Positions 34,272 through 41,917 of a stretch of DNA of 64,000 bases are shown here, piece by piece. The number at the start of each line of letters is the position of its first letter. Positions within the stretch are counted from its first letter, which is position 1. Position numbers and translations under genes: made by a program. The DNA is taken from positions 62,001 through 126,000 of the forward strand of contig OZ245729.1 of NCBI GenBank assembly GCA_965227215.1. The letters run 5' to 3'. The notes beneath the pieces were generated by a model. That model ran no database searches, was not told the DNA's origin, and worked only from the letters and a program-made list of their open reading frames with translations. The DNA comes from Gracilimonas sp965227215. GTDB taxonomy: Bacteria > Bacteroidota > Rhodothermia > Balneolales > Balneolaceae.

Positions 34272-37200
34272 ATGAATACGATTAAAACCATGAAATGGGC
34301 ACGGATCCCATTATTTCTGTTTTTGGGGCTTTTCTCGATTCAGAGTGTGCAGGCTTCTATTTTTGAAGTACGGCAAGACACTACTGACTCGGATACCACT
34401 GAGATTCCCAAAGCAGATAACGAACTCCCGATGAAACCCGGGCGCGTTATTGAATTTAATACCACCGAAGGCACCTGGATGTCGCTCGACATCAGCCCGG
34501 ACGGTCAACACATCGTTTTTGATTTAATGGGGGATATATATCGTATTCCTGCAAGCGGAGGAGAAGCGGAGCAGCTTACCGATGGCATGGCTTTTGATAC
34601 CCATCCTCGATACAGCCCCGATGGGAAGTATGTTTTGTTTACTTCGGATGCTTCCGGTGAAGAGGATTTATATTACGTTGAAGTTGCGGACACTTCCGAA
34701 ATCACCCAGATTACCAAAGGCGGAAATACCCGCTATACCAATGCCGACTGGACGCCGGACGGGGAATATGTGATTGCCTCCAAGGGGGGACTAACTCCCA
34801 AATTATGGCTGATTCATAAAGAAGGTGGAAGCGGAACCGCACTTATCGGAGAACCCAATGGTCTTAAAATCATAGACCCGGCTATTTCACCGGATGGGCG
34901 TTATGTGTATTTCTCTCAGCGAAACGGAGCCTGGAACTATAATGCGCAGCTGCCACAGTATCAGATTGCACGCTATGATCGGGAAGATGGATCACGTAGA
35001 ACCATTACTTCACGATACGGATCAGCATTCACACCCACGCTTTCTTCTGATGGAAAGTGGATGGTATTCGGTTCCCGCTACGAAGACAAAACCGGCCTGG
35101 TAATCCGGGACCTGGAAACAGGGGACGAACGATGGCTGGCATATCCGGTTCAAAGAGATGAGCAGGAGTCGATTGCTACTATGGGTGTTTTACCGGGCAT
35201 GACCTTCACTCCGGATAATAAAAACTTGCTAACATCCTATGGCGGAAAGATATACAGTATTGATATTGAGAGTGGAGAATCAACAGAAATTCCATTTGAA
35301 GTAAATGCACATCTTGAAATGGGGCCGGAAGTATTCTTTAAATATCCGGTGGATGACAGTAAGGAAATGTTGGCCACTCAAATTCGTGACGCCGTGCCTT
35401 CCCCAAATGGAGAGCAGCTTGCTTTTACCGTACTCGACAAGCTCTACATCCAGGACTTACCGGATGGCGAGCCCAATCGAATTACCAATTCCAACTTTAT
35501 CGAAGCGCAGCCGACCTGGTCACCGGATGGTAAATGGATTGTATATGCCACTTACGATATGGAAGATGGCGGAGCCTTGTACAAAGTAAACCCGAATGCC
35601 CGTCGAATTCGTCCTCAGAAAATTACGGAAGAGCCGGGAATATACAGTGAACCGGCCTGGTCTCGATCCAGCAACCGAATTGTAGCTCTCAGAGGCGATA
35701 ACCGAAGTTACGATCGTTCTACAGGTCCGTTTGCATTCGGTTCTACCGAAGATCTTGTTTGGGTATCAGCCGATGGCGGTTCTAATAACTTTATTGCCAA
35801 GAGTAGTGGTCGCGCAAATCCTCATTTTGTGAAATCCGATGACCGTATTTACCTGAATCGCGGCAACGGAACCCTGCTTTCAATTCGCTGGGACGGAACC
35901 GATGAGAAAGAACACGTACGTATCACCGGGATAACTACAGCCGGTTTTGGAAATATGGGAGTGAATTATCCAACGCCGGACATGCTTCACCCCGAAGAAG
36001 CGGCTAAGGAAAATAATCCGCCTTCAAACGCCAGTTTTATAGCGATGGCTCCGGAAGGAGATCAGGCAATGGCACTTATCAACAATGATATTTATGTAGT
36101 TACCGTACCCAAAGTAGGAGGCGATACTCCACGAATATCTGTAGCCCGGGCAGCAAGTGCAGCTTTCCCATCTAAAAAGCTGACAACCATCGGCGGACAG
36201 TTTCCTCACTGGTCGGATGATGCCGATAAAGTGCATTGGTCGATTGGTAAAGGTCATTTTATTTATGATCTGAATGCTGCTGAAGCCTACGAAGACAGTG
36301 TGAAAGCCGCCAAGGAAGCCGAAGCTGAAAAGAAGAAAGAAGAGGAGAAGATGAAGAAAGATGACAACTCCGACGACGGCGATGATTCCGGTGATGCCGA
36401 TGAAGAGGCTGCGGAGGAAGAAGCCGATGAAGAAAAAGAAGAGAAGAAGGAAGACGAGGGGTATAAGCCGGAAGAGCTAAGCATTGAGGTGACCATCACC
36501 CGCGATATTCCAGAAGGAACCATCCTGCTGCAAAATGCCCGTATCATTACCATGAATGGGGATGAAGTGATCGAGAATGGAGATGTATTGATTGAAAACA
36601 ATCGAATTGTGGAAGTGGGCACCAATCTTACGGCTCCAAACGGTGCAGAAACCCGCGACCTGAGTGGTAAGACCATTGTGCCAGGTTTTGTGGATACTCA
36701 TGCTCACTTATGGGCTTCGTGGGGCATTCACAAACAACGGTTCTGGGGCTATGCCGCTAACCTGGCCTACGGCGTAACCACTACCCGTGACCCTCAAACC
36801 GCAACTACCGATGTTCTGACTTATTCCGATATGGTGGAAACCGGTATGATGGAAGGTCCCCGCGTGTATTCAACCGGACCGGGACTTGGTTTCTGGGCGT
36901 ACAACATTCAAAGCCTGGAGCATGCCAAGAACGTGATGAAGCAGTACAGTAAGTACTACAACACCAAAACCATTAAGATGTACCTGGCTGGTAATCGTAA
37001 GCAGCGCCAGTGGATTCTGATGGCAGCTAAAGAGCAGAGCATTATGCCAACTACCGAAGGGGCGCTCGATTGGAAACTCAACATGACACAGCTTATTGAC
37101 GGTTATCCGGGGCATGAGCATTCCTTCCCGGTTTATCCGATCTATAAGGATGTGATTACAACCACGGCGGAAGCGCAGATGGCTGTAACACCTACATTGT

Positions 37201-37769
37201 TGGTTTCCTATGGCGGACCGTGGGCGGAGAATTATTTCTACTCCCGTGAAAACCCCTTCTTTGATGAGAAGCTCCGAACCTTCACCCCGTACGAAGAGCT
37301 GGCTTCCAAGTCACGCCGACGTCCGGGCTGGTTCCATGATGATGAACACGTATTCCAGAAGCATGCGGAATTCCAGAAAGACCTGAAAGAAGCAGGGGGA
37401 CTCTCTGGCGTTGGAAGTCACGGTCAGCTGCAGGGACTCGGTTTCCACTGGGAGCTGTGGGCCATGGCAGCAGGAGGGATGAATAACCACGATGCCCTTC
37501 AGGTTGCGACCATTGACGGTGCCACCGCTGTTGGGCTGGATGGTGATTTAGGAACCATTGAAGCCGGTAAACTGGCAGATCTGATTATTCTGAATGAGAA
37601 TCCTCTGGAAGACCTCAGAAACACCAATACCATAGAGTGGGTCATGAAAAACGGCCGCTTATATGATGGTGATACGCTGGATCAACTCTATCCAATGCAG
37701 GTTAAAGCTGCACCGTATGAGTGGGAATTTCCAAACCCAAGGCATATGATGCTACCGGGCAAAGAATAA
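34272..37769 (+). CDS. TolB-like propeller fused to an amidohydrolase
   Basis: A secreted 1165-residue fusion. After a signal peptide (about 1-29, ending VQA) come PD40/TolB-type propeller repeats (about 60-470) marked by recurrent SPDGQHIVF, SPDGKYVLFTSDASGEEDL, SPDGRYVYFSQR and SPDGKWIVYATYD. A second set of strands runs to about 665, then a highly charged Glu/Lys/Asp-rich linker (about 670-735), then a metal-dependent amidohydrolase domain (about 745-1140) with PGFVDTHAHLWA carrying the HxH metal motif, YGVTTTRDPQ, and the C-terminal VATIDGATAVGLDGDLGTIEAGKLADLI. Such fusions are annotated as amidohydrolases or Tol-Pal-like proteins; the substrate is unknown, perhaps a peptide or cyclic amide outside the cell. 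Confidence 0.9.
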   Translation: MNTIKTMKWARIPLFLFLGLFSIQSVQASIFEVRQDTTDSDTTEIPKADNELPMKPGRVIEFNTTEGTWMSLDISPDGQHIVFDLMGDIYRIPASGGEAEQLTDGMAFDTHPRYSPDGKYVLFTSDASGEEDLYYVEVADTSEITQITKGGNTRYTNADWTPDGEYVIASKGGLTPKLWLIHKEGGSGTALIGEPNGLKIIDPAISPDGRYVYFSQRNGAWNYNAQLPQYQIARYDREDGSRRTITSRYGSAFTPTLSSDGKWMVFGSRYEDKTGLVIRDLETGDERWLAYPVQRDEQESIATMGVLPGMTFTPDNKNLLTSYGGKIYSIDIESGESTEIPFEVNAHLEMGPEVFFKYPVDDSKEMLATQIRDAVPSPNGEQLAFTVLDKLYIQDLPDGEPNRITNSNFIEAQPTWSPDGKWIVYATYDMEDGGALYKVNPNARRIRPQKITEEPGIYSEPAWSRSSNRIVALRGDNRSYDRSTGPFAFGSTEDLVWVSADGGSNNFIAKSSGRANPHFVKSDDRIYLNRGNGTLLSIRWDGTDEKEHVRITGITTAGFGNMGVNYPTPDMLHPEEAAKENNPPSNASFIAMAPEGDQAMALINNDIYVVTVPKVGGDTPRISVARAASAAFPSKKLTTIGGQFPHWSDDADKVHWSIGKGHFIYDLNAAEAYEDSVKAAKEAEAEKKKEEEKMKKDDNSDDGDDSGDADEEAAEEEADEEKEEKKEDEGYKPEELSIEVTITRDIPEGTILLQNARIITMNGDEVIENGDVLIENNRIVEVGTNLTAPNGAETRDLSGKTIVPGFVDTHAHLWASWGIHKQRFWGYAANLAYGVTTTRDPQTATTDVLTYSDMVETGMMEGPRVYSTGPGLGFWAYNIQSLEHAKNVMKQYSKYYNTKTIKMYLAGNRKQRQWILMAAKEQSIMPTTEGALDWKLNMTQLIDGYPGHEHSFPVYPIYKDVITTTAEAQMAVTPTLLVSYGGPWAENYFYSRENPFFDEKLRTFTPYEELASKSRRRPGWFHDDEHVFQKHAEFQKDLKEAGGLSGVGSHGQLQGLGFHWELWAMAAGGMNNHDALQVATIDGATAVGLDGDLGTIEAGKLADLIILNENPLEDLRNTNTIEWVMKNGRLYDGDTLDQLYPMQVKAAPYEWEFPNPRHMMLPGKE

Positions 37770-37785
37770 TTTTTCGTTAATAGGA

Positions 37786-37829
37786 ATTCGTTAATCGTTC
37801 TTGTGATGCCACATTACCGATTAACGAAT
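37786..37829. repeat. Palindrome downstream of the amidohydrolase gene
   Basis: ATTCGTTAATCG (37786-37797) pairs perfectly with CGATTAACGAAT (37818-37829), and flanking TTCGTTA and TAACGAA extend the symmetry. No T-tract follows directly. It belongs to the same class of intergenic hairpin repeats as those in the suf cluster, although the sequence differs. Confidence 0.65.
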
Positions 37830-37847
37830 AACGAAACACGATGAACG

Positions 37848-37875
37848 AAAAAAGGCTCCTTCGGGAGCCTTTTTT
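37848..37875 (+). terminator. Strong intrinsic terminator after the amidohydrolase gene
   Basis: GGCTCC (37854-37859), a TTCG tetraloop and GGAGCC (37864-37869) form a perfect GC-rich stem flanked by six A before and six T after, so it can act on either strand. It separates the core genes upstream from the reverse transcriptase element downstream. Confidence 0.92.
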
Positions 37876-38181
37876 GTTTATAAAACAGCAGCAATAAGTC
37901 ATTTCTACGAAAGCAGGAATCCGGTTGCCTAATCCAATAATTTTGGTTTACCCATAAATGCAGTTGAATTAACAGGTACATGTTTTATATTGTTAGAGCG
38001 GTGGGCAAGGAATTCTCTGTGAAAAAGAAATTTTATCTGACGAGGTTATGCGACATTCCTGTCGCATAAAAAACAACCCATTCTGACTGTGTACTCTTAA
38101 GATTGATTTCCAGATTTTATACGACGTCTTATAAGATAACCCATGTCGCATATTAATACTTTAGGCCATATATGAACAACT
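37876..38181. other. Non-coding leader region of the reverse transcriptase gene
   Basis: No open frame of note occurs in these 306 bases. Two candidate cassette boundaries of G/TT type are present: GTTAGAGC at 37992-37999 and GTTATGC at 38045-38051. The region also holds several dyad symmetries listed separately, and a TAATTTTG at 37938-37945 that fits the -7 consensus but lacks a -33 partner. Base composition becomes AT-richer toward the reverse transcriptase gene. Confidence 0.6.
38046..38152. promoter_or_regulatory. Cluster of related palindromes upstream of the reverse transcriptase
   Basis: TTATGCGACA (38046-38055) and TGTCGCATAA (38060-38069) form a perfect 10-base-arm hairpin around TTCC. 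TTATACGAC and GTCTTATAA abut at 38117-38134 as an eight-of-nine dyad with no spacer. TGTCGCATA recurs at 38144-38152. All share the half-site TATRCGAC. They could be operator sites for a repressor, or folded parts of a non-coding RNA of the kind used by some defence reverse transcriptases; the sequence cannot decide. Confidence 0.5.
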
Positions 38182-40002
38182 ATGTCTAATACAACAGCCC
38201 GTTTTCATTTTGACAGATTAAAGCACTTGGACAAAGTATTTGATAAAAGTGTAATGGTGCAGGTATGGAGACGAGTTGTAAAAGGGCAAATGCGTAAACT
38301 GGATATAAGTGATCTTCACGATTATTATGACTTCAATGTCAATATTGAAGAGAAAGTCGAAAGAATTCGAAGAAGAATTCTAAATGGCAGATATAGATCA
38401 GGTAAACCTTTAGTTTACAAAACTGAAAAAAAGCTTGGTATTTCTAGACACTTGTTAATACCTAGTCCTTCAGATGCCCTTGTTTTTCAAACTATAGCTA
38501 ATTATTTAGCTAAAGATTTAGAAAATAAACAGCCTTCCCAACAAGCTTATTTTTCACAAAACAGGCATAACCTTAAGCTACCCCACGAAATAGTTGTTGA
38601 TTCATCAGAACTTTGGCTTGAGTTATGGGTTAAGTTTCAAAAAGAAATTTACGAGTTTTCTAATTCATACAAGTTTCTAGTGGTAACTGATTTAGCTAAT
38701 TATTTTGACAACATTGATTTAAGACAGTTAAGAAATGTTATATCAAACTACTTTGAAGTAGAAGAAGTAGTTTTAGATGTTCTTTTTAAAATAATAGAAG
38801 AAATATCTTGGGTTCCTGATTACTTGCCTAACACCTCAATAGGATTGCCAACGATAAATATTGAAGCACCCAGATTACTTGCTCATATATTATTATTTGA
38901 AGTTGATAACATATTAATGCAAAAAACTGATGGTAGTTTTGTCCGTTGGATGGATGATATAAATTTTGGTGTTGATGATATTGAATTGGGCAAGGAAATA
39001 CTTGGTGATATCAATGACGTTTTAAAAAGTAGGGGGCTTGCTCTTAACTTATCTAAGACAAAAATATTTACCGCATCAGAAGCAGAAGAACATTATTTAT
39101 TCAATGAAAATATTTATTTGGATGAGCTAACTAATACTATTGAAGAAGGAGAATATATAAAAGGAGAATTAGCTAAAGAAATTGAAAAGGATTTTAAAGC
39201 TCATCTTAAAAGAAAAGATTTAAAAAACTGGTCTAAGGTCACAAAGCGTTTTTTTACAGCAGCTGGAAAAATCAGAACAACACGATTACTAAAATTTTCA
39301 GATAGCTTATTTTATAAGTATCCCGGATTGAGAGGAAACATTCTTTATTACATTTATTCATTAGGATATACAAAAGCTACTCAGAATATTCTTATAAAAC
39401 TTTTAGAAAATACTCCAAGACATGACGATGTAACATTATTCATGCTAGTAAATACTCTGACCAATCTGAATTTACCTGTAAATAAAGAAACAAAAGAGTT
39501 CATTAGAAAAGTTGAGGTAATACTTCTTGAGTATTCAGAAAAATCGAGTTTTGAATTCTTTTGTTACTTATGGTTTGGTTCTAAATATTCGGATCCTGAT
39601 TCTCTTTATAACTTTATTATGAAGAATAAGAGAAAGTGGTCAAATGACGACTTTCTTGCAAGGCAGGTTGTTTCAATACTCCCAAAAATTTATTTAAGCC
39701 AACCTGTTCGAGTTGAGAATTTGTTAACTGAACAAATTGATAAAGGTGCCTCAGACGTCACATCGGTAGCAATAAATATAAAATCTTTTTTTCAGTTAGA
39801 GTCTTACCCAAAAGGTATGAACTTTTACTTATTTCCAAGTAAAAAACAATCCATATATCCCTTACCTAAGTTTCTCATGCTCATTGCAGTAATGCAATCA
39901 AAGCATTTCAAAAACGACAAGGCATTTCATTCAAAAATATTGACTCATGTCAATGATCCATGGTATTTATATTGGATCAAAAATAATTCACCTATTGAAT
40001 GA
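38182..40002 (+). CDS. Reverse transcriptase, Unknown Group/Abi-like (candidate defence RT)
   Basis: A 606-residue protein whose first 320 residues follow reverse transcriptase motifs: LLIPSPSDALVFQTIANYL (motif 1), VVTDLANYFDNID with Asp170 (motif A), GLPTINIEAPRLLAHILL (motif B, normally PQGxxxS, here PTIN), RWMDDINF with the catalytic Asp258-Asp259 (YADD box as WMDD), and LNLSKTKIF (motif D). There is no maturase, endonuclease, or retron/DGR partner. Residues about 330-606 are all-helical and repeat-like. This layout resembles UG/Abi reverse transcriptases such as AbiA or AbiK, a group with known abortive-infection members; the exact subgroup is not assigned. The gene is solitary, visibly AT-richer than its neighbours, and followed four bases later by an attC-like site, so it looks like a horizontally acquired integron cassette. 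Confidence 0.85.
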   Translation: MSNTTARFHFDRLKHLDKVFDKSVMVQVWRRVVKGQMRKLDISDLHDYYDFNVNIEEKVERIRRRILNGRYRSGKPLVYKTEKKLGISRHLLIPSPSDALVFQTIANYLAKDLENKQPSQQAYFSQNRHNLKLPHEIVVDSSELWLELWVKFQKEIYEFSNSYKFLVVTDLANYFDNIDLRQLRNVISNYFEVEEVVLDVLFKIIEEISWVPDYLPNTSIGLPTINIEAPRLLAHILLFEVDNILMQKTDGSFVRWMDDINFGVDDIELGKEILGDINDVLKSRGLALNLSKTKIFTASEAEEHYLFNENIYLDELTNTIEEGEYIKGELAKEIEKDFKAHLKRKDLKNWSKVTKRFFTAAGKIRTTRLLKFSDSLFYKYPGLRGNILYYIYSLGYTKATQNILIKLLENTPRHDDVTLFMLVNTLTNLNLPVNKETKEFIRKVEVILLEYSEKSSFEFFCYLWFGSKYSDPDSLYNFIMKNKRKWSNDDFLARQVVSILPKIYLSQPVRVENLLTEQIDKGASDVTSVAINIKSFFQLESYPKGMNFYLFPSKKQSIYPLPKFLMLIAVMQSKHFKNDKAFHSKILTHVNDPWYLYWIKNNSPIE

Positions 40003-40005
40003 TTG

Positions 40006-40128
40006 GCCTAACAAACGTTTCAAGTCGGACGCAGGTAGGGTTCGCTGGAAGGTTTGTGCAATAAAATAATTCAGTTACTTCAAAAAAAAATCGAATACCT
40101 GCGCCGCTTAAACACCGGGTCGTTATCA
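40006..40128 (+). other. attC-like integron recombination site
   Basis: The R'' box GCCTAAC (40006-40012) fits RYYYAAC exactly. The left arm TTTCAAGTCGGACGCAGGTA (40018-40037) pairs with TACCTGCGCCGCTTAAA (40096-40112) over all 17 bases of the latter, leaving C40021, T40025 and A40029 unpaired. The C and A correspond to the G and T extrahelical bases on the bottom strand of classical attC sites. A 58-base variable loop separates the arms. The right end is G/TTATCA (40122-40128), keeping only the GTTA core of the R' box GTTRRRY, as expected if the bases beyond G came from a non-integron target. Length 123 bases is within the known attC range. Canonical attC sites share the spacer and CAAG..CGACGC/GCTTAA pattern. 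Confidence 0.8.
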
Positions 40129-40261
40129 ATACACAAACCTTAATCGATTAAATATTTCGTTTAGCTTTTGTAAATCTTTCCCGAATTAATTAAGATTCAG
40201 ATCAATCCCTTATAACAAGCTTTTCTAAAGGGAAAATTAAAATATATATGGGGGATAGATT

Positions 40262-40939
40262 ATGCTTCTCAATAAAACTACCGGTGTTTTAATCACCATG
40301 CTTGGTCTGTTAATGTCGGGTTTACAGTTTGTTCAGGCTCAGCAATCGATAAATACTGTCGAGAATAAAGCCGTGCTCAATGTTATTCAGAAAACCTTTG
40401 AAAAAAATGCTGAGCTGGCTGAAAAACTGATTAAAGTGTATCACGCTACTAAACGGTTTCAGGATGTGGAAGTAGCGCTGGAAGAAGGTTATGTCAGAGA
40501 TCCGTTTAATATTTGCGATACGGGTCCGATGATGGGGTGGCCTGAATTTACTGGAGCTATGGGTGTTCACTACGTTCGCCCTGATTTACTCGGGCTTATA
40601 CCCGGAACCAAGCGTGTAGATGGCAATGGACTTCATACTGATTTCAATAATCCGGCTATTCTGATTTATGAACCCCTGGAAGATGGCTCTATGCGGTTAG
40701 TGGCAATCGAGAATCTGGTTTTCCAAAAAGGGTGGCATAATGCCGGGAATGAAGCTCGTCCCGATTTTATGGGAATCGATTATTTTGCTATGGTCGACAA
40801 TCCTGAAACGGAGATTGACGAAGCCCATAAATTTGAACCCCATTATGATCTCCATATGTGGCTGTATAAAGAGAATGAGCACGGACTCTTTATGCCGTTT
40901 AATCCATCGGTAAGCTGCGAGTATCATGTTGAAGAATAG
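40262..40939 (+). CDS. Conserved secreted protein of unknown function
   Basis: A 225-residue protein with a signal peptide (about 1-26, ending QFVQAQ) and no domain I can name. The core has GAMGVHYVRPDLL, PAILIYEPLEDGSMRLVAIE, then GIDYFAMVDNPE, and ends EPHYDLHMWLYKENEHGLFMPFNPSVSC, with well-spaced His, Asp and aromatic residues that could bind a metal or small ligand. Similar sequences with the HYDLHxWLY pattern are known to me only as hypothetical proteins. It sits just downstream of the integron-like element, with normal base composition, and is followed 64 bases later by an NAD(P)-binding protein gene. Confidence 0.75.
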   Translation: MLLNKTTGVLITMLGLLMSGLQFVQAQQSINTVENKAVLNVIQKTFEKNAELAEKLIKVYHATKRFQDVEVALEEGYVRDPFNICDTGPMMGWPEFTGAMGVHYVRPDLLGLIPGTKRVDGNGLHTDFNNPAILIYEPLEDGSMRLVAIENLVFQKGWHNAGNEARPDFMGIDYFAMVDNPETEIDEAHKFEPHYDLHMWLYKENEHGLFMPFNPSVSCEYHVEE

Positions 40940-41003
40940 GGAAGTTAACTTTTCAGTGATTACTGCGTAGGCACCCGATTCTCTCATCATAAAAGATAAA
41001 GAC

Positions 41004-41729
41004 ATGAATAAAGCATTAGTATTAGGTGCCAGCGGTGCCACCGGCCGGTTATTGGTGAAATCACTGTTGAACAAAGGGGTAAAGGTAAAAGCAGTGGTTC
41101 GCCGAGCGGAGTCTATAGCTAATATCGAAGATTCCAACCAACTGTTAGAAATTGTAGTGGCTGAAATATCCGCAATGCCGGATGAAGAACTTGCTTATTT
41201 ACTCTCAGATTGCACTTCTGTTTTTTCATGCCTGGGTCATAATCTAACACTCAAGGGCATTTATGGACATCCCCGGCGTTTAGTAACTGATGCAGTTGCC
41301 AAAGTAACCCGTGCTGTTCAGCTAAATGGTTCCGGCGAAAAGGTTAGAATAGTGTTGATGAATACCACCGGGAACAGTAATCGGGATGTTCCTGAAAAGC
41401 CGCCGCTTTCTCAAAGGTTGGTGGTTGCCTTATTACGTCTGGTATTACCGCCACATGTAGATAACGAACAGGCCGCTGATGTACTTCGACTGCAGGTTGG
41501 ACAAAACCACGATAAGCTGGAATGGGTCATTGTCCGTCCCGATGGACTTATCGACGAAGAGGAGGTAAGCGACTACGATATTCATACTTCACCGATCCGA
41601 AATCCAATTTTTGATGCCGGGCAAACCAGTCGAATCAATGTGGCTGATTTTATGTCGGAGCTGAGCCTCAATACTGATTTATGGAATACCTGGAAAGGGC
41701 AGATGCCGGTTATTTACAATCGTGCTTAG
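41004..41729 (+). CDS. NAD(P)-binding atypical SDR (NmrA/SDR_a5-like)
   Basis: A 241-residue atypical short-chain dehydrogenase/reductase. The Rossmann loop is ALVLGASGATGRLLVKSL (residues 4-21), close to the GxxGxxG type of NmrA-like and YwnB-like proteins. VVRRAESI follows as the NADP-binding second strand, then SVFSCLGHNL and WVIVRPDGLIDEE. There is no classical YxxxK catalytic pair. Proteins of this kind act as oxidoreductases, quinone reductases or redox sensors; the substrate is not evident. It shares direction with the secreted unknown gene before it. Confidence 0.85.
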   Translation: MNKALVLGASGATGRLLVKSLLNKGVKVKAVVRRAESIANIEDSNQLLEIVVAEISAMPDEELAYLLSDCTSVFSCLGHNLTLKGIYGHPRRLVTDAVAKVTRAVQLNGSGEKVRIVLMNTTGNSNRDVPEKPPLSQRLVVALLRLVLPPHVDNEQAADVLRLQVGQNHDKLEWVIVRPDGLIDEEEVSDYDIHTSPIRNPIFDAGQTSRINVADFMSELSLNTDLWNTWKGQMPVIYNRA

Positions 41730-41792
41730 GCTTAATGTGTTTTGAATTGCGAATGATCGATGGACCGATTTACGATTTGTGATCTTTTGAGT

Positions 41793-41840
41793 GGAAGCAG
41801 GAGCTTCCGGAGTTTTGTCACCAAGCTGGAGATTGGTGAC
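41793..41840. repeat. Two adjacent hairpins in the convergent gap
   Basis: GGAAGC (41793-41798) pairs with GCTTCC (41803-41808), and GTCACCAA (41817-41824) pairs perfectly with TTGGTGAC (41833-41840). Neither is followed by a T-tract. The rest of the 188-base gap (41730-41917) shows nothing else. Confidence 0.6.
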
Positions 41841-41917
41841 TAGGAGAAAAATCCTGCTCATCCTTTAATCCCAAAAATCAAGGTTCAAAAGAAGACCAAA
41901 GACATTTAGGCCCGGAT

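Noticed and set aside
36287..36676. Ser-rich antisense open frame inside the amidohydrolase fusion
   Set aside because: It is the reverse reading of the Glu/Lys/Asp-rich linker, which yields poly-Ser without biological meaning.
37938..37945. TAATTTTG as the promoter of the reverse transcriptase gene
   Set aside because: It fits the -7 consensus, but there is no -33 partner, it lies more than 230 bases upstream, and such matches are frequent by chance in AT-rich sequence.
38182..40002. Reverse transcriptase as a group II intron, retron or DGR component
   Set aside because: No maturase or endonuclease domain, no domain V-like RNA seen, no retron-type paired inverted repeats around an msr/msd that I could recognise, and no variable-repeat/template-repeat pair nearby.
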